From JAFDVL01 sp043736395 (GTDB taxonomy: Bacteria; Acidobacteriota; Blastocatellia; RBC074), in assembly GCA_043736395.1 (NCBI GenBank), contig JAYTCQ010000373.1:1-33090 (forward strand): a stretch of 33,090 nt of DNA. The letters run 5' to 3'. The translations under genes and the position numbers were made by a program. Shown here piece by piece: positions 24,996 through 33,068 of the stretch. Below the pieces are notes generated by a model. That model did no database searches. It had not been told where the DNA came from and saw nothing but the letters and a program-made list of their open reading frames with translations. How positions within the stretch are numbered: position 1 is the first letter of the stretch; every line of letters starts with the position of its first letter.

Positions 24996-25045
24996 AAATA
25001 TTCTCCCTGAATGTAAAAGTAATTACTGCTCGAATGACGAAGCGT

Positions 25046-25074
25046 AAATTACCACTGCTCCAGGTTTGTCTCAA
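25046..25074 (-). promoter_or_regulatory. Possible promoter of the acyl-CoA synthetase gene
   Basis: On the minus strand TTGAGA (25074-25069) is followed after 17 bp by TAATTT (25051-25046). The -35 matches five of six positions, the -10 three of six, and the resulting leader is about 45-50 nt. Confidence 0.35.
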
Positions 25075-25136
25075 GATGCAACGTGACAGTTTGTGAAGTG
25101 ACACAGGAGGCGAGTAAAGATAAGCGGGTTTACCGT

Positions 25137-25970
25137 CTATCGTTTATTGCCTACTTTCTTAGTCTTTGATCCTACCAATTCCTGCCAGATAATTTCTTCA
25201 TTCGCCTCGGCTTCCGCTTCTAATTCTTTCAGTAAAGTGTCGCGCTGGGAAATTCGATCCCGCAGAAACGGTGTAGAACTCCCCGGAGTATTTTCGTGCG
25301 CATTGACGAGGATACTTTCGTTCGTGACTTCAACCAGCTCATTGACCATACGCGCGCGCAGACTATTTTTCAGGATAAATCTGGCATGACTTAACTCGTG
25401 GCCTAAAACTTCTGCATAGCGTTGCTCTTTCTTGAGAAATTGAAATGCGATGAATCCATTTTTTCGTGCAGCCGCAGGAGCAATCAAAGCATTGTCAATG
25501 TTGCCTAGAAACAACCTGAGCGTCACGGTGTGGCTTTGACAGGCAGGATCAAAGCTTTCGATGGAAAGGCTTCCGGCGCTGTTGGAGTGAAATTCAGGCG
25601 ATTTTATTATTTCGATCATGATGGTGTGATCTGACTTTGCCGCCCATTGCCATAAACTATTCAGGGTTGGAAAAAGTGCCTCCTCATTGAGGCCTTTTTG
25701 TGTTGCAATTTTTTCAATGGCTTTCCATTTAATTAAATCATTTTTAGAAAGTCGTGAAGTATTGAAGCCTCCGCGCCTGATCGAAAGTTTTGGGATTGAT
25801 ATGGATGCGTCAGAGCCGTATTTATAAATCATCGTCCCGGAATGTGGATTTTTAGTTGACGAAGTAGCGATGAAAGACGAGCTAATCATCTGCGCTGCAG
25901 CCACATCCCAATGAGTTGAGAAGGCGAATAGTAAAAGTAGAATTCGAGCAGGTGCGTTATCCAGCTTCAT
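25137..25970 (-). CDS. Unrecognised secreted protein with HELSH motif
   Basis: 277 residues. The hydrophobic N-terminus (ILLLLFAFSTHWDVAAAQ, about 10-27) looks like a signal peptide. The middle has no family I recognise. HELSH at 191-195, inside VLGHELSHARFIL, fits HExxH zinc-metallopeptidase sites, and a cluster of acidic residues (ELEAEAEANEE, 249-259) about 55 residues later could supply the third ligand. The acidic stretch is predicted helical, followed by a basic tail (KTKKVGNKR). It might be a gluzincin-like secreted protease, but only the motif supports this. It lies between the acyl-CoA synthetase and a 27-nt palindrome, with no obvious partner. Confidence 0.6.
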   Translation of the reverse strand: MKLDNAPARILLLLFAFSTHWDVAAAQMISSSFIATSSTKNPHSGTMIYKYGSDASISIPKLSIRRGGFNTSRLSKNDLIKWKAIEKIATQKGLNEEALFPTLNSLWQWAAKSDHTIMIEIIKSPEFHSNSAGSLSIESFDPACQSHTVTLRLFLGNIDNALIAPAAARKNGFIAFQFLKKEQRYAEVLGHELSHARFILKNSLRARMVNELVEVTNESILVNAHENTPGSSTPFLRDRISQRDTLLKELEAEAEANEEIIWQELVGSKTKKVGNKR

Positions 25971-26144
25971 GGCGAAGCCTCCACAGAAATAAAAATCAAA
26001 TTGTTGCTAAGAGTGTGTTGCGTTAGTTCAATGAATTATGGCTTGAGTGGGATCGGATGCGCGGGGAAGCGCAAGAGAAATCCGATAACAATCGGAGTAT
26101 AGCGCAGAAATTTGCAGTGTAAATAATTATTTTCTGAAGCGCGG

Positions 26145-26346
26145 GACTGGAGCGTGAGCGTCTCGCTTGCCCCGTTCGCCAGCGCAATACTGGGAGCGCA
26201 AGCATCCTGCTTGCTTCGTTTGCCAGCGCGAGCGTCGCAAACGCAGTGGCGAGGAGATAACCTGAAGTTTAAGTGAATTTCTTGCCACGTCACGCGAGCG
26301 GCCTTGCACGCGCTCGCGAGGCAAGCGAGATGCTCGCGCTCCAGTC
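26145..26346. repeat. MITE-like palindromic element (GGAGCG-CAAGC type)
   Basis: The 27-nt outer arms at 26145-26171 and 26320-26346 are inverted copies with 25 of 27 matches (GACTGGAGCG-GAGC-TCTCGCTTGCC). Between them are further inner palindromes such as GCGCAAGCATCCTGCTTGC. The element is about 202 bp and lies in a gene-free gap (25971-26369). The remaining gap DNA, 25971-26144, shows no gene. Short frames across it translate to low-complexity repeat peptides, not genes. Confidence 0.85.
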
Positions 26347-26369
26347 GGGGTCAACCATAGAAATGAAAA

Positions 26370-27758
26370 TTATCCCTGTGGAGTTACCGTCGGAGCTGGA
26401 GCAGGTGTAACCGCAGTCGAAGCCGCCTTTTTCAGGTACTCATCGGCATTTTTTTTGTCGCCGATTTCCTTGTAAGCCAGCGACAAGTGAGCATAAATAT
26501 TTGGCAGTTTGTCATTCAGTTTTGCAGCTTCGAGGAGGCTGGCGATAGCGGGTTTGAATTGCTTGAGTTCAAGCTGAGAGAGTCCCATAAAATAGTAAAA
26601 TTCAGCATTACCGGGATGTTTCTCCAGAAGTTTCTGATAACTGTCACGCGCCTTGTCGTAGCGTCGTTCTTCAAACAAGACACGCGCCGCGGCAACTTCA
26701 GGCTCAACCGGAATTGGGGTTCCCACTTCACCGGAAGCCTGCGCCTGTTCACCCCACACAAATGCTTTAATTTGGGGCAAATTCATTCCTGCATAAATTG
26801 CCGTAGCAATGATGCCTCCTAAAATCAGGATTTGAAAAATGGCGCTGATGAAAGTTTTTTTCTCTTCACGGTCAGATCTGGATTCAGGTTTACTATCGGT
26901 TGATTCACTTTCTGTGGTCGCAGCAGGTTCCGTAAAATCTACATTAATCCTCGAATTGGCAGCTGATGGAGTAGTGACAAAAGTTTTTGCCATTTGCGGA
27001 CGAGTCGCATCTTCAATGTAGGCACGTTCGCCGCAATCAACAATGACGGCAGTTAAATTATCTTCCGCTCCTCGTGCAAAACACATTTCTTTCAGCTGCT
27101 CGCAAATGTTGTTTGGATTTTGTCCGCTTCGCATCAGCTGGAGCAGCTCTTCATCGCTGACATGTCGGGTAATCCCGTCGCTGCAAAGCAGGAAGCTGGT
27201 GTGATGATCAATCGTCACAATTTTATAATCGGCTTCGACGGCAGCATCACCGCCCAGCGCACGATTGATAATATTTTTGTGGGGATGATTTTCCGCCTGT
27301 TCAGGCGTAATGGTTCCAGCGCGTAATGCATCATTCACTTCACTGTGATCTTCGGTCTCGCAAAATAATTGTTTGCCGTCGAAGCGATACACTCGGCTGT
27401 CACCAACATGCGCAATGATCGCACGCATTCCGTCAATCGCAACCACCGTCAGGGTAGTCGCCATTCCTTCTAAATCTGCGACTTCGTGCGCAGTGGAGAA
27501 AATGCTTTGGTTGGCGTAGGCGATGGTTTCTTTGACGAGTGCCAGCAATTCGCCATCAGGTCGGTCAGAGAAAACTTCACGGAAAATATCAACTGCGGTT
27601 TGGCTGGCAACCTGTCCGCCGCGATGACCGCCGACACCGTCGCAGACTACGAATAATCCCTGTTCGGGAATAGTCAAAAAGCGGTCTTCATTCGCGGTGC
27701 GACGTGAATTTAATCCTTTGTCGGTCACTGTCCCGATAGTGAATTTTAGCTTCAGCAT
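26370..27758 (-). CDS. PP2C-type Ser/Thr protein phosphatase with TM segment and TPRs
   Basis: 462 residues from the ATG at 27758. The PP2C domain (about 1-245) has NED (23-25), the metal ligand Asp40 in VCDGVGGH, HVGDSRVYR (117-125), SDG (193-195) and EDNLTAV (232-238), so it should be an active Mn/Mg-dependent phosphatase of the PrpC/Stp type. A Ser/Glu-rich linker, one TM helix (303-324), then an extracytoplasmic or tethered region with two or three TPRs (355-450) follow. The longer frame from 27797 uses a TTG and adds residues not in the family. It is the last gene of the minus-strand RodA-unknown-PP2C run and probably counteracts a Ser/Thr kinase elsewhere in the genome. No kinase gene is in the window. 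Confidence 0.9.
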   Translation of the reverse strand: MLKLKFTIGTVTDKGLNSRRTANEDRFLTIPEQGLFVVCDGVGGHRGGQVASQTAVDIFREVFSDRPDGELLALVKETIAYANQSIFSTAHEVADLEGMATTLTVVAIDGMRAIIAHVGDSRVYRFDGKQLFCETEDHSEVNDALRAGTITPEQAENHPHKNIINRALGGDAAVEADYKIVTIDHHTSFLLCSDGITRHVSDEELLQLMRSGQNPNNICEQLKEMCFARGAEDNLTAVIVDCGERAYIEDATRPQMAKTFVTTPSAANSRINVDFTEPAATTESESTDSKPESRSDREEKKTFISAIFQILILGGIIATAIYAGMNLPQIKAFVWGEQAQASGEVGTPIPVEPEVAAARVLFEERRYDKARDSYQKLLEKHPGNAEFYYFMGLSQLELKQFKPAIASLLEAAKLNDKLPNIYAHLSLAYKEIGDKKNADEYLKKAASTAVTPAPAPTVTPQG

Positions 27759-27841
27759 ATTCTCGATAAATGAAACATTATTCAGGTTGAGAGTCAAATT
27801 TATGAACTGTTGAATGTAAAACGAACTAACAGTTCGCGCTA

Positions 27842-28792
27842 CTATTTTCGCTTCAAGAATTTTAATTCATTGGGGCTGAATGATTTCAACTGCTTCCACA
27901 ACAAAAGTACGCTGCCATCGTTTGATTGATTGATGACGCGGAAGATATACACCGCATCCGTTTTTTTATAGTTAATGGATCGCATTGCATAGGTTGTATC
28001 TGTTTTTGAAAGTGCGCCGCCTTGAAATCGCAAGTTGTCTTTCACGATTCCAGTACGTAAGATTTTGCGTTGGTTTGCCAATTCAATCGTATCTTTCGGC
28101 GGTAAGAAATCGAGTAAAAACTTAAGAGCTGGATGTTCGAGATTCACATTTTCTAACGGCATATTTCCAAGCTCAGCGAACACCGCGAATTCGTTGCCGG
28201 AAGTATAAGTAAAACTTTGGGCAGCTCCTCCTGAAGAGGCAATCGTAGTGCGTTTCATCTCAGAATAGGCGGGAAGAAAAACACTGTCATACAATCGAAT
28301 TTGCGCCCATTCATCAGCGATATGGTTTCGCTTGACGAAGGAATAATAAGTGCCGCTGCCGGGAATATTCGGGAACGCTGATTGGGTTCGGACGTCGTTA
28401 ACTGCGAGTTTATTTTCTTGAAAGGAGAGTAATTTTACGATCCCCGTATTTGGTTGTTTGAGGAATGCTGAATATTTTTCGAGAAGTTTATCATCAACGG
28501 CAATTAATAATTTTTCTTGAGCAGGTAATTCATTTTCATTCGCGTAAAGAATTGGATGATCATTTTTGTTAGCTCTGGGATTCGCGGTGGAAGCCTCCAT
28601 TTTTGCTTTGACCGCATTTGTGCCTTTTTGATCTTCTTCGCGGATTTTTCTTTGCAATTCTTCGCGAGCCAAAATGTCTTCAATGCGTGGAGCTTGCCCG
28701 AAAATAACCAAAGGAATAGATAGAAACAAAATTGATCCACTGAATGTATTTATAAGTCTATGAAAAAGATTCATAAGAATTATTTCAAGCAT
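27842..28792 (-). CDS. Exported protein of unknown function
   Basis: 316 residues. Only the N-terminus is informative: a signal peptide with hydrophobic SGSILFLSIPLVIFG, then a Glu/Arg/Lys-rich helical region (LAREELQRKIREEDQK). The rest mixes polar and hydrophobic residues, with no family I recognise. An ATG at 28774 (MNLFHRL) gives a cleaner signal peptide; the one at 28792 overlaps the rodA-like stop by 8 nt and is preceded by AAGG. Either is possible. It sits between the RodA/FtsW-like and PP2C genes, so a role in envelope growth is plausible but is inference from position only. Confidence 0.6.
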   Translation of the reverse strand: MLEIILMNLFHRLINTFSGSILFLSIPLVIFGQAPRIEDILAREELQRKIREEDQKGTNAVKAKMEASTANPRANKNDHPILYANENELPAQEKLLIAVDDKLLEKYSAFLKQPNTGIVKLLSFQENKLAVNDVRTQSAFPNIPGSGTYYSFVKRNHIADEWAQIRLYDSVFLPAYSEMKRTTIASSGGAAQSFTYTSGNEFAVFAELGNMPLENVNLEHPALKFLLDFLPPKDTIELANQRKILRTGIVKDNLRFQGGALSKTDTTYAMRSINYKKTDAVYIFRVINQSNDGSVLLLWKQLKSFSPNELKFLKRK

Positions 28793-30410
28793 TTGCCTTC
28801 AGCTCAGGCATAGCATTTCTATGAGAAATTGCCATCAACATTCCGAGCATCACAAAGCTGGTAATCAATGACCATCCGCCGTGACTCACGAATGGCAAAG
28901 TGATTCCCGTCATTGGTAACATCCTGATCACCCCGCCAATATTGACGATTGCTTGAAAACATAAAAATGCCGTAATCCCCGCCGCCAATAATTTGGTAAA
29001 CATATCGCGTGCATCAATCGCAGTTTTCATTCCGGCTGCCATCAAAATTAGTGTCGCGAGAATTATAATTAATCCGCCGAGCAATCCGGTCTCTTCGGCT
29101 ATTGAAGAATAAATAAAATCTGAATCGGCAATCGGGACGATTTCAGGAAATCCTCTTCCAAATCCTGAACCTAACACGTGCCCGTCACTGACGCCGAATA
29201 ATGCCTGTGTAGGTTGAAACGCGTACGAATCATACCAGGCTTCTTCGTTCGTCCGGCCTCGCGAAGTCAGGCGATCCGATTCAGTTTTCCACCACCAATC
29301 TTCTTCGGGATCAGGCGGGCTACCCGCGTGCAACCATAAATGAAAGCGTTGATGAATTCGTTTGGGAACGCCGAGGCTGACCATATTTTTAACGCGTTCG
29401 ACAGCGCCGACCTGTTCCTGATCGGTGAAAATTCCCGTGATTGTGTTGTAGGCTCCCGCGAAAAGAATCGAACCGCCAAACAGCGTCGCAATCAATACAA
29501 TCGCCATTGTGACCTGTGGCAAGCGCCGCACGGCTACGATGTAAAGCGTCACATATGCGCCAAAAAATACGAGCATTTGCCCGAAATCTGAGAGCGCAAA
29601 AAACGGGATAATTGGCATCGCTGCCACTGCCAGAAACGGTAGTAAAAATCTGAGCGAAGGAACTCCCCAATAGGTTCGCGAAAGGTTACGGTAATGATCA
29701 GCGAGCATTCCGGCGTAGCTCAAGAGAAATGTAATTTTCACGGGTTCCCACGGCGTTGTCTTCCCTAAAAATTTTCCGGCACTCGAACCGACTACGGCAA
29801 TTAATAAAAAGGGAAGTGTCGTCGCGACTCCGATTAAAAAGGAGTGCCGTTGCAACCAGAGCAAGACGTCATCACGCTTGAGAAAACTAAACGCCAAAGC
29901 AAAACCTGCCAGCGCCATTAAAGGGATCAAACTGGAAGAAGCTGTGATAACACGCGAAATCGTCCAGTAGGATTCTTCCTGCGCGTCGTTGGCATTGATG
30001 TTGATTTGATAATTCGGATCGCCGAACAGCGCCTTTTTCTTATCGGCATCGTAGTGTTCATTTACAAATCGTTGCCGCAGCGTCTGCGTCTTTTCCAGCC
30101 GCGCCGCAGATTTCGAACGAGCCGAATATTCAGGATCAGTGAACAGCCGATACTGCGCAATCATCCCAACACAGAAAAGCAAAATTGCGAGCGTAAAAAG
30201 TGCGAGATTTCCTTTGTATTTATGCCGCCGCGTCAACCATAAAAACACAAATAATATCGGCAGCAACAAAAACAAATCACGTCCTGCGAGCAATAGCGAC
30301 GGAGTGAATCCGCGCGTAACTCCGGCGCGATAAATGGCGAGATACGCTAGCGCATTCAATCCAAACAACAATGTTAATAAGAACAAATGAGAAGAAGGGC
30401 GATTCCGCAT
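28785..30410 (-). CDS. FtsW/RodA/SpoVE family protein
   Basis: 541 residues with about ten or more TM helices. The C-terminal half has the SEDS family features: GSGFGRGFPEIVPIADSDFIYSSIAEETGLLGG and the final pore motif TGITLPFVSHGGWSLI (canonical TGVPLPFISYGG). The family polymerises peptidoglycan glycan strands together with a class B PBP. The protein is longer than typical RodA (about 370) or FtsW (about 410). The extra length is in the N-terminal third and in the extracytoplasmic loop between RFHLWLHAGSPPDPEEDWWW and QALFGVSDG. Within that loop the family's catalytic Asp cannot be assigned with certainty. It overlaps the next gene by 8 nt. PP2C two genes downstream recalls the actinobacterial pstP-rodA-pbpA-pknAB cluster. 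Confidence 0.85.
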   Translation of the reverse strand: MRNRPSSHLFLLTLLFGLNALAYLAIYRAGVTRGFTPSLLLAGRDLFLLLPILFVFLWLTRRHKYKGNLALFTLAILLFCVGMIAQYRLFTDPEYSARSKSAARLEKTQTLRQRFVNEHYDADKKKALFGDPNYQININANDAQEESYWTISRVITASSSLIPLMALAGFALAFSFLKRDDVLLWLQRHSFLIGVATTLPFLLIAVVGSSAGKFLGKTTPWEPVKITFLLSYAGMLADHYRNLSRTYWGVPSLRFLLPFLAVAAMPIIPFFALSDFGQMLVFFGAYVTLYIVAVRRLPQVTMAIVLIATLFGGSILFAGAYNTITGIFTDQEQVGAVERVKNMVSLGVPKRIHQRFHLWLHAGSPPDPEEDWWWKTESDRLTSRGRTNEEAWYDSYAFQPTQALFGVSDGHVLGSGFGRGFPEIVPIADSDFIYSSIAEETGLLGGLIIILATLILMAAGMKTAIDARDMFTKLLAAGITAFLCFQAIVNIGGVIRMLPMTGITLPFVSHGGWSLITSFVMLGMLMAISHRNAMPELKANA

Positions 30411-30456
30411 TGATGTGGCTCCAGAAAAATCAGTCGTCCGAAACTAAATAAGACCT

Positions 30457-31290
30457 CTATCGTTTTTGACAGCGAGGACAATAATACGTCGAACGTCCGC
30501 CTTGTGTGAAGCGCTCAATCAGCGTTTCGCACTTAAAACAAGGCTTGCCTTCGCGTTCATAAGCCTTCGTCATGGATTCGTAAACACCACCAGTATAGCT
30601 GCCATCCAATTCAGCGGGATTCATATTCATCGTACTGTTATTGGCAATCGCTTCGTTGAGAACGTGGAGGATCATTTTTCTCAAAATTTTAATGCGCGGC
30701 AGGCTCAGCAGGGAAGAGCTGAGTTTGGGATGAATTCCAGACAGAAAAAGAGCTTCTGAGGCGTAGATATTTCCGAGTCCTGAAACTTTGGTTTGATCCA
30801 AAAGAGTTAATTTTATTGGTTGTTTGCTGCGTTTGAGAATTGTTTGCAGATACTTGTCTGTGAATTCTTCGCTGAAAGGTTCTGGAGCGAGTTTAGTGAT
30901 ATACTTTGAATCTGGAACCTCAGCAGTTCGCAGCAAATGCATCATCGCAAAGTGTCGTTGATCGGTGAACGCCAGCTTTTTGTTTTGATCCAATGTGAAG
31001 AGCGCGTGTGTATGCTTTGGGTCTTCTGCCGTTTTTTCAAGGTAATGAAAACGTCCAGTCATCCGCAAATGGACGATCAATGTTCGTTGATTATCGAAAT
31101 GAAGAAGGATGTGTTTGCCGCGTCGCGTGACTGATTCGACGATTGTATTTTTCAGCCAGAGCGAAAATTGTCGTGGCGAATTTTCAGCAGCTAAGGCAGG
31201 GCGAATTAATTGTGATTTCAGGAATTGGCGACCAACCAGGAGGCTCTTTAGATGTCGTGTCACCATTTCAACTTCAGGTAATTCAGGCAT
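30457..31290 (-). CDS. mutM: Formamidopyrimidine-DNA glycosylase (Fpg)
   Basis: 277 residues, the family's usual length, starting MPELPEVE: the processed N-terminal Pro is the catalytic nucleophile. HLRMTGRF and the C-terminal zinc finger C251-C254-C271-C274 with Arg266 are intact, so it should excise 8-oxoG and ring-opened purines. The frame stays open 40 codons upstream to 31410, but that stretch is translated palindrome DNA (31299-31412), so I set the start at 31290. It is monocistronic, downstream of a 27-bp perfect inverted repeat and divergent from the GT2 gene. Confidence 0.95.
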   Translation of the reverse strand: MPELPEVEMVTRHLKSLLVGRQFLKSQLIRPALAAENSPRQFSLWLKNTIVESVTRRGKHILLHFDNQRTLIVHLRMTGRFHYLEKTAEDPKHTHALFTLDQNKKLAFTDQRHFAMMHLLRTAEVPDSKYITKLAPEPFSEEFTDKYLQTILKRSKQPIKLTLLDQTKVSGLGNIYASEALFLSGIHPKLSSSLLSLPRIKILRKMILHVLNEAIANNSTMNMNPAELDGSYTGGVYESMTKAYEREGKPCFKCETLIERFTQGGRSTYYCPRCQKR

Positions 31291-31298
31291 AAGTTTTA

Positions 31299-31412
31299 AA
31301 ATGCAGAAGCCCGCACGCAGTAAGGGCGCTGGTACTCGTAGATGGACAAATAAGAAAATGCAAAAGTTCGAGTGGAGTACTGGCGCCTTACTGCGTGCGG
31401 GCTTCTGCATTT
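31299..31412. repeat. Perfect 27-bp inverted repeat in the mutM-GT2 gap
   Basis: AAATGCAGAAGCCCGCACGC... (31299-31325) and its exact complement (31386-31412) flank 60 nt, in which GGGCGCTGGTACTC and GAGTACTGGCGCC add partial pairing. Total length is 114 bp. It separates divergent mutM and the GT2 gene. The 'AGAAGCCCGC-GTAAGGGCG' motif resembles intergenic palindromes I recall from Acidobacteriota genomes. Confidence 0.9.
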
Positions 31413-31509
31413 AGCATTTGTGAGTCCAATAATTTACAAACTAACATGCCTGTGCGAAGATTAATTTGTCAAATTTCACGTCGGAAAAATTGTTTTTGGA
31501 GGCTGAGAA

Positions 31510-32265
31510 ATGGTTCCCGCTCACTCTGTTCAGCATCGAAAATTGTCAATAGTTATTCCTGTTTTTAATGAAGAAGAAAATTTACCGCTGACCATTGAAG
31601 GCATCTTTTCTGTGTTGGGGGCAGACCCAAACTTTTTGGAACTGGTCTTGATTGATGATGGCAGCCAGGATCGTACCGTAGAAATTGCTAAGGAATTTAT
31701 TGAACGCGAACCACGCATTCGAATGGTTCGGCACGATAGAAATCGTGGCCTTGGGGCAGCTATAAAAACCGGATTACAAGCTGCTGAAGGCGATCTGGCG
31801 CTTTACACGGATGCAGATTTGCCTTTTGATTTTAAGCTGATACCTGAATTGCTGAGGCTGTCGAAATCAAACAATATCGTCATTGGTTGTCGCCAGAATC
31901 GCGGCGAGGGCGGGCGACGTTGGATACTCACGAAGGGCTATAATTTGATAACCTGGCTGGCGCTGGGCGTAAAAGTTCAGGATGTGAATTTTGCCTGTAA
32001 GTTAATTCCCAAACGCGCGATTCAGGAAATGAAATTACAATCTGAAGGTTCTTTTATAGATGCAGAAATTTTACTGGAATGTCGGCGGTTGGGGTATGCG
32101 ATTATTGAGTTGCCGATGAAATATTTCCCTCGGCAACTCGGACAATCTACTCTGTCACGTCCTGGAGTTATCGTTAGCGTCGTGATTGAACTGTTCCAGT
32201 ATCTAATCCGAAGCGCCTCCCTCCCTCATTATGAAATTGTCGAAGAAGCTGATCGTCAACGCTGA
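31510..32265 (+). CDS. Glycosyltransferase family 2 (dolichyl/undecaprenyl-phosphate mannosyl-/glucosyltransferase-like)
   Basis: 251 residues. The GT2 A-fold starts SIVIPVFNEEENLPLTI (about 13-29), has LIDDGSQDRT (about 48-57) and the acidic metal motif YTDADLPF (about 97-104). There are no TM segments apart from a mildly hydrophobic C-terminus. It should transfer a sugar from a nucleotide donor to a lipid or glycan acceptor on the cytoplasmic face. A strong GGAGG Shine-Dalgarno sits 7 nt before the ATG. The stop overlaps the next gene's start by 35 nt, so both probably work on the same glycolipid or glycan. Confidence 0.88.
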   Translation: MVPAHSVQHRKLSIVIPVFNEEENLPLTIEGIFSVLGADPNFLELVLIDDGSQDRTVEIAKEFIEREPRIRMVRHDRNRGLGAAIKTGLQAAEGDLALYTDADLPFDFKLIPELLRLSKSNNIVIGCRQNRGEGGRRWILTKGYNLITWLALGVKVQDVNFACKLIPKRAIQEMKLQSEGSFIDAEILLECRRLGYAIIELPMKYFPRQLGQSTLSRPGVIVSVVIELFQYLIRSASLPHYEIVEEADRQR

Positions 32266-33052
32266 TGATTACGGGCTTTGTCCCGAAGTTAACGAGGCTG
32301 TTGAAATAATTGCCGCAGCCGGACGATTGGGCGGAGCTTCACTTTTGGTCAATGGAAAATCTTTAGATTCAGCGATTCAATTTCTTCGAATTAATCCACA
32401 AATTAGCGCAGGGATTCACCTGAACGTTATTGAAGGAACGCCGTCAGCGCCAATGAATACAGTACAATCATTACTGGGGGCAGAAAATTGCTTTCTCGGA
32501 TTTCGAGGTTTGTTGCAGCGATGGATGTGGCAACCAGGACGTGTTAAGCGAGAGGTCGAAATCGAATGGCGAACGCAAATCAGGCGAATGCAATCCGCCG
32601 GAATACTAATTTCACATGCCGACAGTCATCAACATTTTCACGCATTCCCGTTCGCGTTTTCTATTGCTCTAAGACTTTGCGAGGAATTCAAAATCCCCTT
32701 TCTTCGCATGCCGCATGAGCAGCGAAGCCAATCAATTCGCGGTGCATCTTCGCTGGCGATTTGGTCTTCATTGGCTGCAGCACGATTCATCGCTCCGGCT
32801 TCAAAGATTAGGCATAACGATCATTTTTTAGGATTTGAGCGAGCAGGGAATTACGATTTAGAATCCTTAGTTGAGGATGTGAAATCGTTACGTGAAGGCG
32901 TGACCGAACTGGCCTTGCATCCAAGTGTTCTCGAGAATTATCCGTACACAGGCCTGCGCGGCAGGTCAGAACTTTTGGCGGTTTTGGATGATTCATTGGT
33001 CGAAGCGTTGACCGCTGAAAAGGTTGAATTAACCGCCTGGAACAAATTATAA
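32231..33052 (+). CDS. ChbG/HpnK (YdjC-like) carbohydrate deacetylase
   Basis: 273 residues. KKLIVNADDYGLCPEVNEAV (5-24) supplies the metal-binding Asp pair of the YdjC/ChbG family. GIHLN, HADSHQHFHAFP and LALHPSV supply further metal and catalytic residues in the family order. Known members deacetylate chito-oligosaccharides (ChbG), hopanoids' N-acetylglucosaminyl groups (HpnK) or related glycolipids. The 35-nt overlap with the GT2 gene suggests that one enzyme adds a sugar and the other deacetylates it. The ATG at 32231 is the only one giving the conserved N-terminus. Confidence 0.9.
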   Translation: MKLSKKLIVNADDYGLCPEVNEAVEIIAAAGRLGGASLLVNGKSLDSAIQFLRINPQISAGIHLNVIEGTPSAPMNTVQSLLGAENCFLGFRGLLQRWMWQPGRVKREVEIEWRTQIRRMQSAGILISHADSHQHFHAFPFAFSIALRLCEEFKIPFLRMPHEQRSQSIRGASSLAIWSSLAAARFIAPASKIRHNDHFLGFERAGNYDLESLVEDVKSLREGVTELALHPSVLENYPYTGLRGRSELLAVLDDSLVEALTAEKVELTAWNKL

Positions 33053-33068
33053 CGAACTCGCGAAGCGT

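Noticed and set aside
26036..26354. Short overlapping frames in the 26 kb gap
   Set aside because: They are translations of palindromic repeat DNA with no signs of selection or a ribosome binding site.
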